6,622 bases of DNA from positions 1 to 6,622 of the forward strand of contig JAQGPB010000107.1 of assembly GCA_028293265.1 (NCBI GenBank). Reading direction: 5' to 3'. Within the stretch, counting starts at the first letter, position 1. Each line of letters starts with the position of its first letter. Below the pieces are notes generated by a model. The model saw only the letters and a list, made by a program, of their open reading frames with translations, was not told the DNA's origin and did not search any database. The stretch comes from Pedosphaera sp. (lineage in GTDB: Bacteria; Verrucomicrobiota; Verrucomicrobiae; Limisphaerales; Pedosphaeraceae). The translations under genes were made by a program, and so were the position numbers. Shown here piece by piece: positions 1-6,622 of this stretch.

Positions 1-2256
1 AAGTGTCCGGATCCAATCGCTTACCAACCCGTTCCGTCTTCTCCAATGGCCGCCCGCCTTGCCTTCCACACTGAACAATCCGTCCCCGGCGGTTCCCACC
101 CACATGGATCCATCCATTTCCGGCACCATGGCTGTGATCGCATGGACTTCCGGGCCGTTCCTTTGAGCCTGCCACTGCCCATGGTCCTGCCACCAAAGTT
201 CTCCGTGTCGCGTTCCCACCCAAAGCCCACCGGGTGCATCCTGCCCCAACGCGCTGACATCCAGATTCGTCAATGCAGGCAGCCCCGGTTCGTTTTCTAC
301 ATTGCGCACGTCCTTGAATTGCAGTAACCCGCGCGTGCCACCCATCCAGCAACTGCCGTCCTTTGCCATAAGCAGGGCTCCCACACGATCATCCCCCGGC
401 GACAACCCTGCCGCCGGCAGCGGCCTGAAATAACGGTCATCCCAGAGATAAAGACCTTCACTTGATTTGCTTGCCCAAACCATCCCCGGGATCGCTTCTG
501 TCAGGCCTTGTACCGCACCGCTTCCCAAGCCCTCGTTATAGCTGATTACCGAGAGGTTTTTGGGCCGCAGCCGATTCAAGCCTCCGTGTGTTCCCACCCA
601 AAGTTTTCCTTCCCGATCCACCAACAGCGCTTCCACCAAATTATCCGACAGACCACTGCTCGCATTCACAGCCACGAGCTTGCCGTGCCTGAACTGGAAC
701 AAACCTTCGCTTACGGAACCCGCCCAAACCGTGCCGTCAGGATCCTCCGCCAAGGAACTGATATAGTTTCTCGTCAAGTGACGAGGAAAGCGGTAGCGGC
801 GCCATTGGTCTCCAAGGCGATAAAGCACCGAGTCATCGCCCGCGCCAGCCCAGATGCGCCCTTCATGATCCACCAGCAGACAATGCGGATCCTGCAGCAA
901 ATTATCGAACACCGGGTCGTGCACCTGCAAAAGTTTCCCCCCCCTCAGATTGAACACCCCCACGCCCTTCACTCCAATCCACAAGGTACCTTTGTGGTCG
1001 CTGAACAGCGAAGTAATTGGTTTTCCTGCCAACCCGCCCGCGACGCCTGAAGTATTCAGATGTCCGTCCCGCCACACGGCCAATCCGGCTTCTGTGCCGA
1101 TCCACAGCCGCCCTTCATTGTCTTCGGACAGTGCATTCACTGATTCCGACGGCAGTCCGTCCCGCCTGGTAAATTCAGTAAACCGCCTGTTCTGCCACCG
1201 GCCTAACCCCCGGCCCACGCTGCCGACCCAAAGCGCGCCCTGTCTGTCCCCCAACAGCGCCTGCGCCGGCCCCGCTTGAAACCCTTCAGGCAAACCGAAT
1301 GATACAAATCTCGCCCCGTCAAACCGGCTCACTCCGGCATCGCTCCCCACCCAAAGGTAGCCATCCTTGGTTTGAGCCAGCGCGCGCACAAAATTTTGCG
1401 GCAACCCTTGCTCGCGGTGCCACACCCGGAAAGTGAATGGCAATTGCCCGCGTCCGATGGTCAAACCTGCATTGCCCGATTTTATCCCGCTTCCGTCCAT
1501 CACGAAATCGCTGAACGAATTCGCAATGGCCATCTCACTGAACGTCCACCCATCGCCCCCGCCGCTGTGGCGCAGGCGGATTTGGTTGAACGATGCGTTC
1601 GCGATAAACCGCGTCGTCAGAATTTCCATCTGGCCTGCCTCGGTCGCTCCGGGACCAAGATCCGGATCCAGCCATGCAGTGACCTGATCCTTGCCTCCCG
1701 GCCCGTATTGCACTTTAAAGACAATCGTCCGCTCTATCCCTTTGCGCGGCAGTTCATACTCAAAGTAACCGCCCCGCCCCGCGGACAATGGTTTCGACGA
1801 ATGGAGGTCAATTCCAAAATTTTCGGTATCGTTGGTTGTCTTGCCGGTCTCGAAAACATTGAAATTCGTCTTGCCGGTCTCGAAAACATTGAACGCCCCG
1901 TAAGCCCAGGCCTTCAGTGCGTTGCCCATTGCCAGCCGTTCCGTATCGCCTTCGTAAAGCTCGAACGCCGCATAATAATCCTCCGTACCGGCATCTGAAA
2001 TCGGGTTCACACGGAACTTGAAATAAAGCGTGTCAGTCGCTCTGTCATCCCGCTTCACTGACCCGCCCAGAATATCTATTCCCGGCCCCGTCTCGTGTGC
2101 CAGCGTTGCTCCCAGATCGCTCCAGATGATGTCTGCCCGGGATGACGCCGAAACCAAGAAAAACAGACCGGCCAGAAACCACATCAACGCCAAGCGGCGG
2201 AACGGCAATGCGGGAGGCGTGATCATGCGCCAATTATGGTTCAAGCGGCGGCGCAT
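1..2256 (-). CDS. Exported two-component-regulator-type beta-propeller sensor protein, 3' end beyond the left edge
   Basis: The frame is open from 2256 to base 1 with no stop, giving the first 752 residues. Residues 1-41 form a signal peptide: basic start, hydrophobic stretch at about 21-37, and a likely signal peptidase I cut after SRA (41). Residues about 42-275 form a domain I do not recognise. From about 276 come regular propeller repeats of the Reg_prop kind, with 'LWVG'-like blade tips at W302, 343, 385, 426, 469, 511, 553, 594, 637, 679 and 719, spaced 40-43 residues. In known families, about 14 such blades form two periplasmic seven-bladed propellers that sense a ligand, often a glycan. 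These are followed by a Y_Y_Y domain, a membrane helix and a histidine kinase or other output domain, so the signalling part probably lies to the left. Start choice: ATG 2256 has a distant GAGG about 12 nt upstream; the in-frame ATG at 2226 has no such site and also keeps the signal peptide. An in-frame stop lies just upstream at 2272-2274. The output domain is unknown. Confidence 0.85.
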   Translation of the reverse strand, partial: MRRRLNHNWRMITPPALPFRRLALMWFLAGLFFLVSASSRADIIWSDLGATLAHETGPGIDILGGSVKRDDRATDTLYFKFRVNPISDAGTEDYYAAFELYEGDTERLAMGNALKAWAYGAFNVFETGKTNFNVFETGKTTNDTENFGIDLHSSKPLSAGRGGYFEYELPRKGIERTIVFKVQYGPGGKDQVTAWLDPDLGPGATEAGQMEILTTRFIANASFNQIRLRHSGGGDGWTFSEMAIANSFSDFVMDGSGIKSGNAGLTIGRGQLPFTFRVWHREQGLPQNFVRALAQTKDGYLWVGSDAGVSRFDGARFVSFGLPEGFQAGPAQALLGDRQGALWVGSVGRGLGRWQNRRFTEFTRRDGLPSESVNALSEDNEGRLWIGTEAGLAVWRDGHLNTSGVAGGLAGKPITSLFSDHKGTLWIGVKGVGVFNLRGGKLLQVHDPVFDNLLQDPHCLLVDHEGRIWAGAGDDSVLYRLGDQWRRYRFPRHLTRNYISSLAEDPDGTVWAGSVSEGLFQFRHGKLVAVNASSGLSDNLVEALLVDREGKLWVGTHGGLNRLRPKNLSVISYNEGLGSGAVQGLTEAIPGMVWASKSSEGLYLWDDRYFRPLPAAGLSPGDDRVGALLMAKDGSCWMGGTRGLLQFKDVRNVENEPGLPALTNLDVSALGQDAPGGLWVGTRHGELWWQDHGQWQAQRNGPEVHAITAMVPEMDGSMWVGTAGDGLFSVEGKAGGHWRRRNGLVSDWIRTL
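1838..1893 (-). repeat. In-frame 30-bp tandem duplication in the propeller gene
   Basis: Two identical 26-bp copies occupy 1838-1863 and 1868-1893, with a 30-bp period. In the protein this makes the nine-residue string FNVFETGKT appear twice, at residues 122-130 and 132-140, in the N-terminal domain before the propeller. The period is a multiple of three, so the reading frame is kept. The near-identity of the DNA suggests a recent slippage or duplication event rather than an old domain repeat. Confidence 0.9.
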
Positions 2257-2371
2257 GACAAGTGTTCGCCTCTAGGTACCAATGGGAACAAAAGGAGGAT
2301 TTGGAAATACTTTTGCTGTAACTCAAGCGGCCGAAAACACCGATTCTTATTGGGGAAAAAGTCAGGATGCG

Positions 2372-2413
2372 GGTCAGCTTGATCGGCTTCTTGAAACCGG
2401 TCAGCTTGGTCGG
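2372..2413. repeat. Pair of 15-bp direct repeats after the TPR gene
   Basis: GGTCAGCTTGATCGG at 2372-2386 and GGTCAGCTTGGTCGG at 2399-2413 match at 14 of 15 bases, with a 27-bp period. They lie just downstream of the stop codon of the SGNH-TPR gene, inside the 164-bp gap before the propeller gene. They could be a binding site for a dimeric regulator, the remains of a local duplication, or chance. I see no convincing terminator or promoter in the rest of the gap; a TTTTT run on the minus strand (2356-2360) is not preceded by a good stem. Confidence 0.6.
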
Positions 2414-2420
2414 GAGAACC

Positions 2421-4736
2421 TCATGGTCTCTGATTCTTCATCGCCCGGGCCTGTTTGAGATAGGCTGGTGCAACCTTGTCTCCTGGGTCCAGTTGGAGCG
2501 TTTCGAGGAATTGGCGTTCAGCGTCGTCCAACAATTTTTGCTTGAGCATTGCAACGCCCAAGTTCAGGTGTCCACCAGGGTAGTCTGGTTGAAGGCGAAT
2601 AACTTGCATAAATTCGGCCTGCGCCTCTTGAATTTGATCATGCATACCCAATTCACCGCCCAGCGTGTAATGCGCCTCCCAATAATCCGGCCGCAAGCGG
2701 ATGGCCTCGCGGAAATTGCGGATGGATTCTGCCGAGCGGTGCAACCGCGAGAGCACGCGCCCCAACTCATAGGGAACCAAGGGATCGTTCGGCTGCAATT
2801 GCCGCGCGTGTTCGTATTCGGCAAGCGCCGCTTCAAGCTTTGACTGGGCCGCGTGAACTTCGGCGAGCTTCATCCAGCCTTCGGTGAACCCGGGGTGCGA
2901 TGTCAGTGCCTGCGTCAGGATGGGTTCGGCCTCCGTGAATTTGCCCTGTTCGGCGAGCGCCTGGCCAAGACGGTAATCAACGACAAAATCCTGCGGGATC
3001 AAATCGTGCGCGTGCCGCCATTCAGTGGTGGCCTGTTCCTTCTCACCCTGCGACCCAAGAAATGCCGCAAAGTTTTCGTGGAGATAATAATCGTCCGGCG
3101 CGCGTTGGATGGCTTCGAGATAAATGGCGCGGGCGGTTGCCGGATCGGTGGCGCGTTTGCGCCGGTTCAATTCATTCACCCAGTACCGCAAGGCTTCGAT
3201 GCGGCGGGCGTTGTTGGGTTGCGTGCCCAGGGGCGGCTCATACAGGCGGTGAATCACGGATTCGACAACCGCGCCGCGGTTCCAATCGGTCAGACCAAGA
3301 CGGCGCTCGCACAACTTCTGCGACGGCCAGCCGGCGGCAGTGGCGCCGTTGGTGATCGAGCTTGGGAGCATGGACCCAACCTGGCCGGCCCAGGCGAGGG
3401 CGAGGGCGTAATTGCCGTCAAAGTTGAGATGCACGTGTTCATAAAATGATTCGCCACCGCTGATGCCCGATGGATTGAGTGAGCCGAGGGCCGCTGCCGC
3501 ATCAAACACGCGCAACTTGGGATTTCGGAATTGCTGTTCCAGTTGCAAGATAATGCCATTGATGCGGGAATCGGCGCGGAAGGGAAGGGCGTCCAGATCG
3601 CAGGCCGATTGCAAGTGACGGCGGGCTTCGATGTTTTTGGCCACTTGCAATTCACATTGGCCGAGCCGGAACTCCAGTTCGGCAGAATGGCGGCTGATTG
3701 CGGCTGCCTGGGCCAGAAGCAGGGTTGCCCCGGCAAAATTACCCTGCGATTCCGCGCTGGCTGCGGCGGCGAAGGCCTGTTGAAAATTCCCGGCATCAGC
3801 GGCAGAAAGATTTGTGGCATCCAGCGAGGCGAACGGCGGGCAATCCCTCAGATTCACCGCCACCGTGCTCAACAAAAGGCCGGCCCCGGAATCAAGCCCC
3901 GCACGGACGATATCTTTGAGATTCCGCTGGAAATTTGCGTACACAATTTCCCGGCGGCGGTCATCCGGGGCAAGCTCGTTTTCGACAAACATTTGCATGC
4001 CGCCCCAGGCCCTGGCTTCCGGCTTCCTCAGTTTGCGGCCAACCGCACCCAGCAACTGGCCGATACGCATCGCGCGGATGGCGAGACTCAACCGGACGAC
4101 CGCAACCGGCGGTGCTTGCGAGCCAAACACCGTGGCCGCACCGAACGGCCCCACCATTTCGTTGTTGCCCATGTAAACGATCCACAGGTCGCCTTCGCGC
4201 CGGGCGCACTCGCGGGCGATGGGGACAATGACATGCGAATTGATGGCGGTTATTCCGAGGTTGATGACTTCAAATTTCTGTCCGGGAAATCGCTCGCGCA
4301 ACATGACTTCGAGATACCGGCCCGCGCCGAAGGCGGGTTCCGGATCGCCCATTGCGGCTGATTCGCCGAGAATAAAGATGCGATAAGCACCGGCGGGTTT
4401 TTGCGGCTCCATGCGGAAGGCCGACGGCGAGCGAGTCATCTCCGGCGGGAAAAATTTCTGGCCGAACAAATCGTCGTTGACAACGAAATCCCGGTCGCCA
4501 ATACGGATGGTTTTGAAGAGATGGAATGAGCTCCCATAACCGGCGAGACGGAGGGCGGCTTCCAACCCGCCCAGGAACAGCAGCGGGATGAGGAAAAGGG
4601 CCAGCAGCCGGAACAACCATTTGCGTCCGGGTTTCAAGGGTGTCGGCGGGTTGAGAGGGAACTTGCTGCCCGGTGGCGCGTCCTTCTCCAGCCGGCGTTT
4701 TGACTTCGGTTTGTTTGGTTTCAATGTCCGCGCCAT
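2421..4736 (-). CDS. Membrane-anchored SGNH/GDSL hydrolase-like protein with TPR repeats
   Basis: 771 residues. A basic, proline-rich N-terminus (1-38) precedes one membrane helix (about 39-60), so the rest probably faces the periplasm. An SGNH-type domain follows: block I is G124-E125-S126 (GES in place of GDS, S126 the likely nucleophile), block II is around G161, block III is G190-N191-N192-E193, and the final block is E433-x-x-H436 in place of DxxH. Such enzymes are usually esterases or acyltransferases acting on lipids or glycans; the substrate here is unknown. Between blocks III and V, residues about 316-382 look TPR-like. Residues 549-752 are six consecutive 34-residue TPRs without gaps, which suggests a protein-binding arm. 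Start: ATG 4736 is chosen because the basic tail and anchor follow directly and GGGAAG precedes it. A GTG at 4814 would add 26 residues and lies only 17 nt after the pseudopilin stop. The stop is TGA at 2421-2423. The fold call is good, the function only inferred. Confidence 0.85.
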   Translation of the reverse strand: MARTLKPNKPKSKRRLEKDAPPGSKFPLNPPTPLKPGRKWLFRLLALFLIPLLFLGGLEAALRLAGYGSSFHLFKTIRIGDRDFVVNDDLFGQKFFPPEMTRSPSAFRMEPQKPAGAYRIFILGESAAMGDPEPAFGAGRYLEVMLRERFPGQKFEVINLGITAINSHVIVPIARECARREGDLWIVYMGNNEMVGPFGAATVFGSQAPPVAVVRLSLAIRAMRIGQLLGAVGRKLRKPEARAWGGMQMFVENELAPDDRRREIVYANFQRNLKDIVRAGLDSGAGLLLSTVAVNLRDCPPFASLDATNLSAADAGNFQQAFAAAASAESQGNFAGATLLLAQAAAISRHSAELEFRLGQCELQVAKNIEARRHLQSACDLDALPFRADSRINGIILQLEQQFRNPKLRVFDAAAALGSLNPSGISGGESFYEHVHLNFDGNYALALAWAGQVGSMLPSSITNGATAAGWPSQKLCERRLGLTDWNRGAVVESVIHRLYEPPLGTQPNNARRIEALRYWVNELNRRKRATDPATARAIYLEAIQRAPDDYYLHENFAAFLGSQGEKEQATTEWRHAHDLIPQDFVVDYRLGQALAEQGKFTEAEPILTQALTSHPGFTEGWMKLAEVHAAQSKLEAALAEYEHARQLQPNDPLVPYELGRVLSRLHRSAESIRNFREAIRLRPDYWEAHYTLGGELGMHDQIQEAQAEFMQVIRLQPDYPGGHLNLGVAMLKQKLLDDAERQFLETLQLDPGDKVAPAYLKQARAMKNQRP

Positions 4737-4831
4737 GTCTTCCCGGCCAAAAGTAACCTCACCGGTGGCTCCGCGACGGTCAAACCCATGCCAAACCGTG
4801 TCGCTCACGTCCACGGGCGCCCGAAGCCAAA

Positions 4832-5689
4832 TTAACGGCCCGGTGTGGCGTTCGCCAGATAACTGAGGTCGCGATCATTGATGACGGAAACATTCTGACG
4901 CGCCGATTGGTTGAAAATTACCGGGAGCATGGTCTGTCCGGAGTCCACCCATTTGTGTATTTCAGAATGACCGTCGGCAAAACTGATGCCGCAGGAACCA
5001 CCGTGATAGCTGCCGGGCAATTCGGTGAATTTGCCGGTGCCGCTGACTTCGCCCGGATTGGTGTAAAGAATGCCATCGTCAATGCTGTCGGGATGTTCAT
5101 CCACAAAGAGCCAGCTTAGGCTGGGGCCGGGCTTGAGGAGGTCGCTCATCTTGTTGGCAACGAAAAAGGGGCTTAGATAGGAAAGGGAACCCGGGGGTTT
5201 GTAGCCTGAGCCGCCGATGGCCGAACTGCCGGCTCCGATGGCGGCATCCATTGCCACGCTGCGTGACCGATGGGCCCAGCCGACAGACTTTTGTGGGGAA
5301 CTGAGGTAGATGTCGGCGGGGCAGCGATAAACGCCAACTGACTTGGCGGTGTAAGCTCCCAGTGAGCTAAACTGGGGGTCAACCAGCAGAGGCTCATTCG
5401 TATAAGCTGTGTTCACGTCCCAGTTCAAGTAAACGGGGCCGACCCAGGAGGAAACGCCGCCATCACCCTTGTTTGAACCGTCCGCGTTGACCACCAGTTG
5501 GTCGTTGTTATCGCCTGCGTACATGTGCCACGCGAGCGTGAGCTGCTTTTTGTTGTTCATGCACTGGATGGCCTGTGCCTTTAACTTGGCCTTGGCCAGA
5601 GCCGGGAGCAGCAATCCCGCGAGGATGGCGATGATGGCAATGACCACCAACAACTCGATCAATGTGAATGCCGCTTTTTTCGTTTTCAT
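4832..5689 (-). CDS. Type IV pseudopilin-like protein with H-X9-DG motif
   Basis: 285 residues. The N-terminus is a class III signal: a short basic leader MKTKKAA, then [20 protein letters not shown]. The prepilin peptidase would cut before F8, placing the conserved glutamate at E12 (mature position 5); residue -1 is Ala rather than the usual Gly. The long hydrophobic helix anchors the protein or packs it into a fibre. The globular part has YRCPAD (121-126), VDEHPDS (196-202) and H229-x9-D239-G240 followed by HSEIHKW, the pattern of the large DUF1559-like pseudopilin families abundant in Planctomycetes and Verrucomicrobia. Cysteines are C43, C123 and C233. Members occur in many copies per genome, often next to secreted enzymes; their exact role is not settled, and no pilus assembly genes are visible here. 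Start: ATG 5689 gives the normal short leader; a GTG at 5755 would add 22 residues read from a GC hairpin and is less likely. No clear Shine-Dalgarno is seen. The stop is TAA. Confidence 0.92.
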   Translation of the reverse strand: MKTKKAAFTLIELLVVIAIIAILAGLLLPALAKAKLKAQAIQCMNNKKQLTLAWHMYAGDNNDQLVVNADGSNKGDGGVSSWVGPVYLNWDVNTAYTNEPLLVDPQFSSLGAYTAKSVGVYRCPADIYLSSPQKSVGWAHRSRSVAMDAAIGAGSSAIGGSGYKPPGSLSYLSPFFVANKMSDLLKPGPSLSWLFVDEHPDSIDDGILYTNPGEVSGTGKFTELPGSYHGGSCGISFADGHSEIHKWVDSGQTMLPVIFNQSARQNVSVINDRDLSYLANATPGR

Positions 5690-5726
5690 GAACAGCTTGA
5701 TTTTGCGAATTGTTTTCCCGCCCGAA

Positions 5727-5751
5727 CCGGCGCGCGGCGCGCGCGCCCCGG
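5727..5751 (-). other. GC-only stem-loop between the secreted protein and the pseudopilin gene
   Basis: GGCGCGCG at 5729-5736 pairs with CGCGCGCC at 5740-5747 around a three-base loop. CC at 5727-5728 can extend the stem to GG at 5750-5751 across a two-base bulge. The hairpin sits in the 77-bp gap, 15 bases after the upstream stop codon in the direction of transcription. No T-run follows, so it is not a standard intrinsic terminator. It could slow polymerase, protect the upstream mRNA 3' end, or separate expression of the two genes. Confidence 0.6.
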
Positions 5752-5766
5752 CCAAGCGGCGTTTAA

Positions 5767-6622
5767 TTATAATGGATGGATAAGGCGGAAATACTGGCTG
5801 CTGCCGGTGAAGGGCCAGTTGGTTGCGCTGAGGGCGTCAGTTTCCGGATGATCAACCCACGCGCCAGTGGTGAGATTTGTCCGGGTCTGGAGGTGCACGC
5901 CCGGCCGGCCGAGCCACGAGATGGGAATATGGCCTCCCGAAGGAGGCTTGACGGCAAGATTTCCGAAAGAAGATTCGGTGAGCTGGGTGCCGAATTTGTC
6001 CACCGGCATGTAGTAGGTGCCGTAGCCGCGGATATACCGCGCATGGTTTTGGCCGGAGGGTGCCTCATCGTCCACGGCATTCATGCCGTATTTGTAGTTC
6101 ACGATGACGGGACTGCCCGCTGCGAACACGTTCGTATAGGCATATAGCGAACTGCCGCCGTCGCCCTCGGTCATTTGCGGCAACAAGGTGGTCCATTTCG
6201 GCCAGCCAAGGAAATCACCATTGATATAGACCGGGACGCTTGGACTCCATGAAACTAAGTCCGTGCCAACCGCGTTGGTCATTTCCACGGTAAATACAAC
6301 CGTTACATCTGATGTCAGGATATCGCTGAGCACGTGGTCGCTGAAAAACACCACGGGCAGGTTGGTGTTGCTCCCCGGAAGGTCAAACGCCCGGTTTCCG
6401 CCGGAAGCGGGGCTTTCATAGTCTGTGCCGTTGATGCCCGGCCCATACGTGATGAACTTGTATTGTTCGCCGGTGCCAACGTTGTCGAGGATTGGAATGA
6501 CCGCGGTGTAAATGTTTGTATTCGCCGCGGCGGGGTCGTTGGTGCAGGGGATGGCGCCACCGGCCCAGCCTGTGAAACTGCCGGCGACGGCGATGGTGTC
6601 CGACCCGGGAGTGAAACGGCTG
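5767..6622 (-). CDS. C-terminal part of a secreted protein with two CBM20-like modules
   Basis: The last 284 residues are visible; the frame is open to the right edge, so the start and any catalytic domain lie outside. Numbering from the edge, module A (about 8-100) has G-S-F-T-G-W (14-19), Y-K-F (54-56), and a later E69...N76-R77. Module B (about 104-210) repeats this layout: G-D-F-L-G-W (135-140), Y-K-Y (176-178), E186...N192...R195. The order F.GW - YKF - E..NR resembles CBM20/CBM48 starch-binding beta-sandwiches, in which the late 'WE..NR' segment helps bind glucan; here W is replaced by Y (Y68) or D (D185). The final 60 or so residues (about 225-284), with [14 protein letters not shown]255 and YFRL near the end, match a tail common on secreted verrucomicrobial proteins. 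The whole protein may be an amylase-like or other polysaccharide-active enzyme, or only a binding protein. The module call rests on motif order alone. The stop is TAA, 77 bp before the pseudopilin start. Confidence 0.75.
   Translation of the reverse strand, partial: SRFTPGSDTIAVAGSFTGWAGGAIPCTNDPAAANTNIYTAVIPILDNVGTGEQYKFITYGPGINGTDYESPASGGNRAFDLPGSNTNLPVVFFSDHVLSDILTSDVTVVFTVEMTNAVGTDLVSWSPSVPVYINGDFLGWPKWTTLLPQMTEGDGGSSLYAYTNVFAAGSPVIVNYKYGMNAVDDEAPSGQNHARYIRGYGTYYMPVDKFGTQLTESSFGNLAVKPPSGGHIPISWLGRPGVHLQTRTNLTTGAWVDHPETDALSATNWPFTGSSQYFRLIHPL

Noticed and set aside
508..1050. Open frame of 180 codons on the + strand
   Set aside because: It lies antisense inside the propeller gene, has no recognisable domain, and its residue content reflects the complement of the regular LWVG repeats.
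1372..1998. Open frame of 208 codons on the + strand
   Set aside because: It is antisense to the N-terminal domain of the propeller gene, and its internal repeat is simply the complement of the 30-bp duplication.
1..2256. Possibility that the propeller gene is a frameshifted pseudogene
   Set aside because: Codon-by-codon reading from 2256 to 1 gives 752 uninterrupted codons with regular blade spacing, so the gene is intact as far as the window reaches.
2291..2320. AAAGGAGG on the + strand, resembling a strong ribosome binding site
   Set aside because: The only start codon at a usable distance is a TTG at 2301, whose frame ends after six codons; no plausible gene follows.
2381..2400. Possible terminator hairpin GATCGG/CCGGTC after the SGNH-TPR gene
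   Set aside because: The stem is six base pairs with one G-T pair and a ten-base loop, and no T-run follows directly on the minus strand.
2257..2420. Possible sigma-70 promoter for the propeller gene (TTGAGT on the minus strand)
   Set aside because: The hexamer 17 bases downstream, CAAATC, is a poor -10 match, so I do not call a promoter.
3531..4361. Open frame of 276 codons on the + strand
   Set aside because: It is antisense to the SGNH domain; GC-rich coding DNA often leaves such long complementary frames, and it shows no motif or membrane segment.
4814..4823. Ten-bp palindrome CGGGCGCCCG considered as a terminator or operator
   Set aside because: It has no loop and no T-run; a short GC palindrome is expected by chance in this composition.

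Overview
The window looks like a chromosomal segment from a Verrucomicrobiota bacterium, most likely of the Pedosphaera/Limisphaerales type. That assignment is an inference from protein style. The evidence is a pseudopilin with an H-X9-DG motif and a DEHPDS motif, a secreted protein ending in a 'GRPGV.LQ..TNL...W' tail module, and a very regular 'LWVG' propeller protein. Base composition is GC-rich, and clear Shine-Dalgarno sequences are scarce. No RNA genes, CRISPR arrays, insertion sequences or phage genes were found.

All four genes lie on the minus strand and read from right to left. In transcription order they are: (1) the C-terminal part of a secreted protein with two starch-binding-like (CBM20-like) modules, 5767 to beyond the right edge; (2) a type IV pseudopilin-like protein, 4832-5689; (3) a membrane-anchored SGNH/GDSL hydrolase-like protein with six C-terminal TPRs and a further TPR-like insertion inside the hydrolase domain, 2421-4736; (4) the N-terminal 752 residues of an exported beta-propeller sensor protein, from 2256 through the left edge. 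The intergenic gaps are 77, 95 and 164 bp. The first two gaps could fit one transcript; the third may hold a promoter, but I could not identify one.

All four products appear to be exported or membrane-anchored, with most of each protein outside the cytoplasm. A carbohydrate-binding protein, a pseudopilin, an anchored acyl-esterase-like enzyme and a ligand-sensing propeller would fit cell-surface polysaccharide binding and sensing. This functional link is only an inference from adjacency.

Smaller features are a 30-bp tandem duplication inside the propeller gene, a G8 tract in the same gene, a GC-only hairpin between genes 1 and 2, and a pair of 15-bp direct repeats after the TPR gene. Nothing here is clearly a new defence or mobile system. 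The most unusual item is the architecture of the SGNH-TPR protein.
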